Origin: Oscarella lobularis
Taxonomy: Eukaryota > Porifera > Homoscleromorpha > Homosclerophorida > Oscarellidae
NCBI RefSeq assembly: GCF_947507565.1
Contig: NC_089184.1
Span: 930,001 to 994,000, forward strand
DNA length: 64,000 bases
Reading direction: 5' to 3'
The notes under the pieces were generated by a model. The model had not been told where the DNA came from. It saw only the letters and a program-made list of their open reading frames with translations, and searched no databases. The first letter of the stretch is position 1. Every line of letters begins with the position of its first letter. Shown one piece after another: positions 55,127 to 64,000 of this stretch. A program made the position numbers and the translations under genes.

Positions 55127-57975
55127 CTAACCTCGATAAATCTCCCCTGAATAGGCGGCGCGCGGGTGAGCCGTCGTCGTCGTTGTCGCACGCGAGGCAA
55201 ACTGTGCCCATGACGACTGCTGCTGAGTCAGGTACGGATGTGGCGACGGCGGCATCGTCACCGTCGGCGAAGGCATGGCAAAATAGCCGGCGGCCGGCGG
55301 CGTCGCTAGAGGTGACGGCATGGGTGGATAGCCAGCATAGTGACAACTGGCCGGCGTTGTTGGTGTATGAGGCGACTGGTGCAGCTCTTGTTCTATAGTC
55401 GCCATGTGTTGATACTGCCGCTGCGGCGGCAACGTCGGAGTCGGCGGCATCGGTACGGTGGGACTTTGACATGCTACCGCCGTCAGCCCTGGTGAGCTCG
55501 GTATGTTAGGTAAACCCGGTAGCGGTGGCATAGAATTGCTTTCCGCCTGGGGAAAAGAAGGCGGTGGCAGTGGCGGCGGCGGACCCGGCTCTTTAGTCAT
55601 AGCAGGCTGCAGGATCTAGACATGCGAAGTTGGTTTCTTTTATTAGTCTAACGGTATTCTAAACCTGGCCCAGGGGCGGAGAGTCCTGCATCCTGCTGTT
55701 TCCGCCGCCTCCGCCGCCGACCATGAGGGACTTCTTTTTGTCTTTGCAACGCTTGTTCTGGAACCATACGCGGATGACCCTCGGGCTGAGTCCCGTCATC
55801 TCGCACAATTGTTCCTTCATGAGCGCGTCCGGTCGCGGATTAGCCGCGTAGCATGTTCGAAGTGTGTGCAATTGCTTTTCGGTCAAGACGGTTCGTACAC
55901 GCGTCGGCTTATCGCTTCCCTTCTTCGATTTCCCTGCAACAGACGAGCAAAAACGTATAGGGGGGAGTAGGAGAGAGGGCTGTTGCTCTACGGCCTGCTG
56001 TCGCCCTTCATCCCGGCCTAATACAATTGGGTCCCTTATTAATACAGAATTAAGTAGTGCTGCCCACCTGGGCTTCTTCATAACATAATCTTGCTATTCA
56101 TAGGGATTAGGTGGCACAATAGCTAGTTACTTAATGCTACTAGAAGACGAACGACGGAATCACTCGCACCGCCGGTCGCCGTCGTGGGCGGAGAACGCGC
56201 ACTTGGAAACGCGGGGAGGGAGCGGCACGCGTGCATCTGTTCTCGAATACTTAGAAACTGCTTCCCGGAGGCAAAAGCCCTGACGTCAGTCTGGGAGGGG
56301 GAGGGGAGAGACAGGTAGAGAGCAGACTGAAGGAACGGGGAGGAGGGGGAGGGAGGAAGCAACGCGGTCACCAACAAACAGACGCGAACACGGAAGGAAG
56401 CATACAGTACGATCCTGAGTGGGTGCGTAAAACCATCAGAAGCCAAACCTGACTAAACTCACTAGTTTTGGTCGGTTGGGAAAACGTCGACGACGACGAT
56501 TCCTTGACGCTGTTCGCCTGTGCACTGCTACTGCCTGATGTCGACGCCGGACTCTTATTGTTGTCTTTCTCGTCGTCGGCGATGTTCATGTCACCGCCGA
56601 TGCCGCTCGGCGACGAGGCTTGGCTCGACGTCGTCGCTACCGCGACGTGATCGTCGTCGCAAATAGGTTCGTTCGTCGACGGCGACAGATAGAATTTCTC
56701 ACCGGTGACGAGTCGCCGATCGCATAGCGAGCAGGCGAAACAGTTCACGTGATAGATTCGACCGGCGACTTTGGTTACGTACTCGGTTGTGCCGAATCCG
56801 CCCGTGCACTTGGCGCACCTAGCGGCACTGACGCCGCCGCCTCCGCCGCCGCCGCAACTAAACATCCTATGTCAAAGGGAAAAGAAGGAGCGAATCGGGG
56901 ACGTTTCCTCCGCTGGCTCGGACGAAGAACGACTGACTCGAAAGGGTCGGAACGTCGACTATTTAGAAAATTCGAACTTAACACTGCTCGCGACAAGCGA
57001 GAAACAACACACCAAGTCAGCCGCACGGAAGTCCGTGCACGCTCCCTAATAAGGTAAAGGTTGGCCTAAGGCTTTTGTGGAATGTTGTCCGCAGCGCTGC
57101 AGCGCTTCCACACGCCGCACGCTTTAGATACGATGAGTTCCATTCGAATTAGATAGGGGTGCGAAAACAGAAGCGGGACTATCCGCTCTGATCGGTGTGG
57201 AAGGAGAGAGGAAAATCGCATTACTAAACGACATAATTGCGTAGTCCTAACACGCGACGATATCGAGTTTTTAAATTCGACTAAATAGGTCCCCGAGGAC
57301 GGATGTACGTCTCTCTCCGGCGGCGCAAGACCGCCGGCGTTTTCGACCCTATTCGCTGGGGTAGGTCGATCGTGCGCCGCCCCTTGATCTCCTCTAAGAT
57401 GACAAGCGCAGCTGATCGGAAGGACTGGTATACGCGCAATGATAACATCCTTATCGCAACATGCGATGAACGAGGGGGGGCGTAGGGAGACTCGAACGAA
57501 GGCCAGCCAGCTGGCTAGCAAACGTCGATACGCTACGTCTACGTACGCTTTACGGAGACAATGTGCGTCGAGGGCGAACATCCGCCGAACACGCGCTAGA
57601 GCGTGGGCAGAGTTGTCGCCCGAGGATGTCTATGCATAAAGGCGAATAGTGCGTGCACGTAGGCCAAAGGAAGCGGAGGAGAGAGACAAAGAAAGCCGAG
57701 GAACGCGTGCGCGCGAGCGAGAGAGGGATAGAGCGCTCGTACCTCAGATAGTCCGACTTGCAATAGACGCGACCGTGTCGAACGAAGCACGTGCACGTTT
57801 CGTCGAGATACGCTTGACATTCGCAGCAGCGCAGGCAGTCGGCGTGCCACTCGAGATCAGGCAACACGCGAAAAATGTACTGATCGCGAATGGGTCGACG
57901 ACAGCCGGCGCACGTAGTCGCTGCCGCTGCCGCCGCTGCTGCTGGGGTAGCAACGGCGGCCGCTGCCTGCTTCAT
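55127..57975 (-). CDS. ISL: Islet-class LIM-homeodomain transcription factor
   Basis: Sequence-specific transcription factor. Likely start [11 protein letters not shown] at 57975, after a possible 5' intron; an in-frame ATG also exists at 58068. LIM1 is [60 protein letters not shown]2 (about 56830-56650) is [40 protein letters not shown]. The homeodomain (about 55915-55740) reads [59 protein letters not shown], almost identical to vertebrate Isl1. The C-terminus is Pro/Thr/Gln-rich, ending [10 protein letters not shown]; no LIM-domain-binding motif like that of Isl1 was recognised. Introns here are long for this window (about 520 and 880 bp). Homeodomain identity makes the Islet class firm. 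Confidence 0.95.
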
Positions 57976-58729
57976 GACGCACCCTGAGGACGAGAAAGCC
58001 CGACTGGTAAGAAGGGGCAAATCACAGTAGGGTACTTGATTATTCAAATGTGCATCTAATTGTTGCAAATTGTGGTCTTCTCGGTAACAAAGTATTCAAA
58101 ACTGTGAAATGCAGCAGGAAGAGTGTGGTTGGGGGGGAGGGTGGTTTGCGACGCGAAACGAGAAGAGAGCCACTTCCCTTTTTGCTTACCTTCGAGGTAT
58201 CCATAGTGCGTCATCAGGAAGATCGGAAGCAGGACGACACGCGACAGCAAGCGCGACCCCCGTCGACTCTTGGGGGAGGTGGAGTTCTCGCAGCCCAACG
58301 TAACACCAGGTGGCTATCTGTTTACCGATCGGGACTGTACGACCACTGCAAACAAATAAGGTTCAGTCTGGCGGTGAACCCTGCAGCGCTCTAACACCCG
58401 CTCGGGTGATAATGACGACAGTGATTGAGTCCGGTATGTGAAGTAGTCCAACTCGCGTAGCAAAACAAGCCGACAAGGTGTTTATAGTGGCGATTCTGTC
58501 ACGCCTACTTGTCACACCTGTAGCTACTCCGCACGTGCGATGGGCAATGTCGTTTTTTGGTTGCAACTTTAGCAAAGCGAACGAGGAAGTGGACATCGTA
58601 AGAACGCACAAGAAGCCGGAAAGAATGCCCGGAAGTCTGCGATAAACTGTCTCTTTAGAGTAGAAAAATACGCGGAGTTTGCTCCCTCTCGACTAACGCA
58701 CGCGTCCATTTATATAAACGACGGAGAAA
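57976..58729. promoter_or_regulatory. Divergent spacer, Islet and GFM2
   Basis: 754 bp between the chosen start codons, the largest head-to-head spacer in the window. The Islet 5' UTR and a probable 5' intron acceptor (CCTCAG at about 57985) lie at the left. A TATATAAA motif at 58711 lies 19 bp before the GFM2 ATG, probably too close to act as its TATA box. Only short chance ORFs are seen. Confidence 0.45.
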
Positions 58730-61700
58730 ATGTTTCGCTTTCGTCGTGTTCGACGGGTTTCGCGAGCCTACACTACGAGTGAGTCATATGGAAAATCGTT
58801 TTTATTTCCCCATGCATAATCCTGTGAACTGAGGTCTCACAAACGAGGCAATGAAAAGGCAAGAGAACGAGAATAGAAGCGATAGGAACATTATCGTTTT
58901 CCGATAACGCTCCAGAATTCGAAACATTGGCATAATAGCACACGTCGACGCCGGAAAAACGACAACGACCGAACGAATGCTCTATCTAGCCAAAGCGACT
59001 CGTCGAATGGGAGGTAGAACGAAGAGGTCAGCGAATCACTACGCAACATACACAATTCCGCAGACGTAGACGCGGGAACGACTGTAACCGACTACATGGA
59101 CCAGGTGAGACAAAAAACTCAGTCAGAACACCGGATAATGCGCACGCGATGTCCGATTTTCCATCCCCCCCCCCCCCCCCTTAGTAACCCCTGCCAAATA
59201 CTCGCTTCCATCTCCTAAATTTAGAAAATCCTGTGGGAGCTATTGCATTGTGTCCAATTTCGGGCGTTAGCGAACGGGGCTTCCCTCTCCGCGTCCATTC
59301 TTTAGCGGGTTTCTGACTTGATACAGGAGCGTACGCGAGGCATAACGGTCACGTCAGCGGCGGTTACCTTTCAATGGAAAGGCCACCGAATCAATCTAAT
59401 TGACACTCCCGGTGCTTCGTGAACTCGTTCAACTTCAATGACCTAATAGGACTTTGTGATAGGACACGTCGATTTCACGATCGAAGTGGAGCGATCCTTA
59501 CGCGTTCTCGACGGAGTCGTAGCCATATTAGACGGCGTGGCTGGAGTGGAGGTGGGGGGAGGCGATACAGGGGAAGGGAGGGGGGGATTCACGCACTGAC
59601 GCAGGCGCAGACCTTATCCGTGTGGAAACAATCAGATGCATATCGACTGCCAAAAATATGCTTCATTAATAAGATGGATAGGCCTGGGGCAAAGTAAGTT
59701 TAGCACGGGGGGAAGGCTGCAGCCTTCTCCTCTCTCTCTCTCTTTCTCGGAAGTTAGTCGGTTTTGTTAGCTTTGATTATTGTGTTGAAGCTATTCAAAG
59801 CAAATTAGGAGCGGATCCCTTGGTTACGCAGGTCAAAAGGATGACTTTGAAAAAAGAAAGCGGAGTACGGATTTTTTCTCTTTCCAGCTTGCAATCGGTT
59901 CTGGGCGAAATTTCGAGGGCGTACTTGATCTGCTAACGATGCGCGCGCGTCGTTGGCATGGCGGGAAAATGAGCGAGTGGGCTGCCCTAAGCGACGACGC
60001 GTCGTCGCTACGAGAACGAGCGCAGACAGCGAGACGAGCTCTCATTGAAAAGGCACGACACATAACGAAAGATTTTTTATAAAAAAATGACGAGAATTTG
60101 TGCAGTTAGCTGACGCTGATGAGAAGACCATGGAATGTCTCGTTGAGCGGCTCACTTTAGCATTCGATAGCATCGCCGCCGATGAGGTGAGGATGCAAGG
60201 CTATTGTACAACCCGCTGTTTCATTCATACGATCTCTTCCCATTCATTCATTCATTCATACGAATATTCATTCATTCGCGGGGGCCCCCTCCGTCCTGGA
60301 GTGTAGCTATTAATAAATTGGCCCCGTATTTACGTTCGTCTATTTCGCGAACCCCTCTGTTGACTTTTGATTTCGCTTGAGGCCCCCCTCGAACGCCGAC
60401 GTTTGTCTTTCAGATTCGCGCCGGAATTGCGCGAGCGACTTGCGCCGGCGCCGTCGTGCCGATCGTGTGCGGCTCGGCGCTCAAGGGAGTCGGCATCGAC
60501 GCCGTACTGGATTCGGTCGTCGACTTTTTGCCGCCGCCGCCCGCCGACGAATCGTACACCGTGCGCGTGCGCGCGTCTTCTCTTACTTTACCCCCGGGCT
60601 TATTAGGGCTAATGAATATGCTGAGGAGCCGCGCGCACTTGCATTCAAGGCACGACGCGGTGCCGCCGCGCGGGCGGGCGGGCGGGCGGGTCCCCGGGGC
60701 CACGATTTGAATGGAGTCGCCTATTAGGTTTTGCATGATAAGCAAAGGGGTCCGCTCGTGTTTCTTCGGCTCTATTCGGGCCGCCTGCGGCCGCACACCG
60801 CGCTTTATAACGTCAACAGAGAACGCCGGTAGACGAGTCGATGATACGAAAGGCGTGTTTGTGTACCTTCTCGCTTTTCCCTCCCGCCGCAGGGAAAAGG
60901 CGACTCGTCTCATCGAAATATTTGCGAATGAGCAGCGAGAAATAAAGGAGTTGCTTCCGGGTAATATCGGAGTTGCTGTTGGTTTTAAAGAGGTACGTAC
61001 GTTAGAGAGCTTGGAGAACGGTTTGGTTATAGTGGTCTGATCGGTTGTTGACAGACCGTTACGGGGGACACTCTGGTATCGTTAGCCGGACACAAAAAAT
61101 CCAGAGAAGCCTTAGCTGGACTCAGCGTTCCCGATCCGGTTTTCTATTGCACCATAGAGCCGGATTCGGCATCCTTACAGAAAGGTCCTTACGGGTGGGC
61201 TGTGGTTCGGTTGTCTGCTTTGAGACTGTGTGTCAGATTTGGACCATGCTTTGACGTGTCTAGCGCGGGAAGATCCGAGTTTGAGGGTGGTCAGCGATCC
61301 GGAAAGCGGACGGGTGGGGGTGGCGTTTTCTCCGTCTGGTTCGTCTCCTTTACGCATCCGCATGCTTTTAGACAATACTGAAAGGCATGGGCGAATTGCA
61401 TCTTGAAATCGTCGAGGACCGGATTCGGAAGGACTTCGGAGTCGCCGCGTCGCTTGGTCCTCTTCAAATTGCTTACAGGGAAACGATCACCTCAACTGCT
61501 ACGGAAACAGGTCATAAACGTCAGATTAGTCTCCTGTTTTTAGTTCTCTCCTGGGGCCTTTACTCTTAGAACAAGTTCTAGGTGCATGGGACAGTGTGGT
61601 TCCTTGCCAATATAGGTCTCTGTCTTCGATCTGCAGACTGTGGGACTTACCAATACTATAATGCACGGGCGTTAAAATTTTACTAATCCCAACTTGCTCT

Positions 61701-62488
61701 GAGGTCATTTTCTTCGTTATAGCGAATCGCTCGCTGTCCATTGGGGGACAGTTGAACGAAGTAGATATCACCTTGAGACTGAGCTCCGCGACCGGTCGCG
61801 GCCCTGTGGAAACGGTTACAAACGAATGCGCAAAGACGCGAGACGCAGAGATTATAGAGGCAGTGAGGAGTGGTATCATTTCAGCCTGTAGCAGAGGTAG
61901 CACGCTTACTTTTCCCCGCCCTTTATCGCGAGACTGAATTCATAATTTTGAGGACCCCTTGTCGCTTGTCCTGTCGTGGACGTTGAAGTCGCACTCTTAT
62001 CTCTCACTACAAGTCCTTCCGCCTCTTTGTCTGCCGTCGCCAGATGCGCAAATGAATGTGCGCTGAAGGCTCTCAGTGCTGCAGGGCCAGCTCTGCTAGA
62101 GCCGCGAATGCATCTCCAAGTACAACTGAAAATTGAGGCAGACGTGTGGAATGACTGATCTATTTTCTCTCCTAGATATCCACTCCAGAGGAGCATTTGA
62201 GCGCCGTTTTGTCAGATCTTTCTTCGTTGAGAAGTGGCATTGTGGAAGAAGTTCAAACTAGGCAAGACTTTCGCGTTGTATTGGCTACAGCACCGCTAGC
62301 GCGTTTACGAGTAAGCAAACTCCGAGAAGATTACATGTGGTTGCAGTATTTTGTAGGGCTATGCCAAGGAAATACGCAAACTTACTCACGGAACTGCAAC
62401 GTTCACTATGGAATTCAATTCGTATGCACTTGTAGCTCCCCACATGCAAGAACGAACGCTCAAGGAACTCAAAAGCTTCGTGTATTAA
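58730..62488 (+). CDS. GFM2: Mitochondrial ribosome-releasing factor 2 (EF-G2, GFM2)
   Basis: Translational GTPase that works with RRF to split mitochondrial ribosomes. Start [16 protein letters not shown] is a basic, Arg-rich mitochondrial presequence. The G domain has [16 protein letters not shown] (G1), [20 protein letters not shown] (switch), [20 protein letters not shown] (G3), [20 protein letters not shown] and INKMDRPGA (G4). Later: [93 protein letters not shown] and [20 protein letters not shown]. The C-terminal domains end [20 protein letters not shown] ... [12 protein letters not shown]. The VDAGTTVTD and QTRQD wording fits GFM2 better than GFM1. Introns carry a poly-C tract near 59165-59180 and a G-rich tract near 59550-59590. 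Confidence 0.9.
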
Positions 62489-62675
62489 TAAAGCTGAGCT
62501 GTCAACCTTTACAGGAGGCATACAAGTTATAAATTTGGCAAATCTATGGTGCTTTTAGCGTGAAGGTCTCTGAAACGCGCAGGAGAGATGGGAAAGTGGC
62601 CACGTGTGCATTTTATTAGTGATTAATAAAAAAAGTACAAAAAATGACAGTCTAATTTCCCTGCCCCCGTGTTTT

Positions 62676-63257
62676 TTAGTAAACAAATAACGAATCGAGA
62701 GGAGCTTCAATTTTCTTTCTTCCCCCGAGCTCGGCAAGTTCAATGACGACAATACACTGAACGACGTTGGCGCCGATCGCTTCAATGAGAGAACACGTGG
62801 CCGACATGGTACCGCCCGTTGCTATGAGATCGTCGACTACGACCACGTTCTGACCCGATTGCACGGAATCCACTTGCAATTCGAAGCTGTCCGAGCCGTA
62901 TTCCTTTTCGTACGTGCGTCGCGTCACCGCGCCCGGGAGTTTTCCCGCCTTGCGCACGGGAACGAACGCCGCGCCGAATTTCAACGCGAGAAGCGGCCCG
63001 AATAGGAATCCGCGTGCGTCGAGACCTACGACGACGTCGATTCGCTTTCCCGAGCAGTTCTGCTTCAGTCGTTCGAACATGATGTCGATGAGGCTCTGGA
63101 ATGCGTTTGCGTCGCGTAGGACGGGAAATATGTCTCGGAATAGAACGCCTGGCTTGGGAAAGTCGGGATGGTCCGTTATCAGAGCTCGAATGTCGTCGAG
63201 AGACCTTTTCTGTGCCATTTTGAGTATCAAATCCTGGGCTTTGGAAAACCCGTACAC
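62676..63257 (-). CDS. APRT: Adenine phosphoribosyltransferase
   Basis: Purine-salvage enzyme converting adenine and PRPP to AMP. Intronless. Two starts are possible: 63257 (193 residues, MYGFSKAQDLILKMAQKRSL) or the internal ATG at 63218 (180 residues, the usual family length and a better match). Signatures are ITDHPDFPKPGVLFRDIFPV, VVVGLDARGFLFGPLLALKF, GAAFVPVRKAGKLPG, TYEKEYGSDSFELQVDSV and the PRPP-binding loop VVVVDDLIATGGTMSA. It ends LDSLFVY. Its upstream start is 31 bp from the DAP3 start on the opposite strand, so the two 5' UTRs must be very short or overlap. Confidence 0.96.
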   Translation of the reverse strand: MYGFSKAQDLILKMAQKRSLDDIRALITDHPDFPKPGVLFRDIFPVLRDANAFQSLIDIMFERLKQNCSGKRIDVVVGLDARGFLFGPLLALKFGAAFVPVRKAGKLPGAVTRRTYEKEYGSDSFELQVDSVQSGQNVVVVDDLIATGGTMSATCSLIEAIGANVVQCIVVIELAELGGRKKIEAPLDSLFVY

Positions 63258-63288
63258 TGCTGCGCGTTTTGTTGACTACATCCCCCCA

Positions 63289-64000
63289 ATGTCTTTATCG
63301 TTGCGACTTCGAAGACTAGCAGCTAATCGATCGATTGTGCAAACCCTTTGCACGTCTGTCGAAGCCGAGAAATCCGACGACGGCGCCGATCTACCGTGGA
63401 AACGACCCTACCTGACGAAAGAAAGCGACCCTGTTAGCAAGACAAATGCTCCCCGAAACGTATCGAACAGACTGTTTTCAGCTGAATCACTCTACGTCAG
63501 ATCTAAGTTTTCTGTATCAAATTCCAAGCACGGAGTATAAAGCACTTCTGAGCCACGGTCTTCCCCGAAGCTACAGAACAGAAGTGAATTTAGATGTACT
63601 ATTTTCATTCAATTTTCAAACTTGATCATCGAAGGTTGAAAATTTTGGCCAAGCTGGACTATTGATTCGAAGGCCGGCAATGAAAATCATAAAAAAGTTA
63701 CAAGATACGAAAAATGAAGTTCATCGCTTTCTCATAAGTATGAGAGAAGAAAAATTGTCGATTTTTATAAATGAGCGTTTGTTCTTCTGAGATGGTCCCG
63801 ATGGCTGTGGAAAATCATTGACGCTGGCTCATGTGATGCACTTCGGTTTCAAAGCGGGATGGCTTATAGTGCACCTCCCCTCTGGTAAATTACGCAGTTC
63901 TATATGTATTAGAAGATTTTACGTATAGGCTGGGAATTCTTTCATTTGATCTTCTCTCAGATATATATACAGTAGTGGAGATCAAATGAATGCATTCTCG
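63289..64000 (+). CDS. DAP3: DAP3/mitochondrial ribosomal protein S29 (3' end cut by window)
   Basis: GTP-binding protein of the mitochondrial small ribosomal subunit, also tied to apoptosis. Start MSLSLRLRRLAANRSIVQTL is a mitochondrial presequence. After a short intron the frame gives FLYQIPSTEYKALLSHGLPR, matching the DAP3 YTLPLEDVKTVFPHGLP block. Then LLIRRPAMKIIKKLQDTKNE (MVRKPALELLGYLKK in human) and, after another intron, DGPDGCGKSLTLAHVMHFGF with KAGWLIVHLPS, the P-loop and following strand. The rest lies beyond 64000. Confidence 0.82.

Noticed and set aside
61600-61680. U1 snRNA-like ACTTACC in the GFM2 intron
   Set aside because: Only the short 5'-splice-site-complementary motif matches; Sm site and the remaining U1 sequence are absent.

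Overview
This window is nuclear DNA from an animal with a compact genome. Genes have many short introns (about 45-80 nt, GT..AG), intergenic spacers are often under 100 bp, and there is no obvious CpG depletion. The gene set is animal-type: an Islet LIM-homeodomain gene, a repulsive guidance molecule, receptor tyrosine kinase and phosphatase genes, SCAPER, ELL and ubiquilin. The density, intron size and repertoire best suit an early-branching metazoan, most likely a sponge (homoscleromorph/Oscarella-like); that placement is inference. A 200-base N run marks a draft assembly.

Layout, left to right. DHX34 (minus, cut by the left edge) faces an RGM-family gene (plus). UBL7 and a PTPRR-like receptor phosphatase follow on minus, the phosphatase diverging from an arrestin-domain gene (plus). 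ELL (minus) diverges from an intronless DAGLB (plus). Intronless ZNF277 (minus) diverges from RPS17 (plus). DCAF12 and a glutamate carboxypeptidase II gene are on minus, the latter diverging over 36 bp from intronless SENP8. A CNBD2-like gene (minus) leads into the only gene-poor stretch, about 27.3-30.7 kb. That stretch holds a 500-bp segmental duplication, a short tandem repeat array and small uncertain transcription units.

Next come an atlastin-like GTPase (plus), a receptor tyrosine kinase with almost no ectodomain (minus), IQCH (plus), GLMP (minus), two tandem endosulfine genes (plus), HACD3 (plus), intronless CIAO3 (minus), ubiquilin (plus, holding the gap), SCAPER (plus), Islet (minus), mitochondrial EF-G2/GFM2 (plus), intronless APRT (minus) and DAP3/MRPS29 (plus, cut by the right edge).

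The genes form no pathway or cluster; this is mostly a housekeeping neighbourhood. The organising feature is promoter sharing: about ten neighbouring pairs are head-to-head, several with start codons only 30-100 bp apart. I found no mobile element, CRISPR array or confidently identified RNA gene. The least explained material is the repeat-bearing gene-poor stretch and the three-repeat, mucin-like ectodomain of the phosphatase. All products were assigned by reading translated exons against remembered family sequences; no search was run. Exon borders are manual and approximate unless given.
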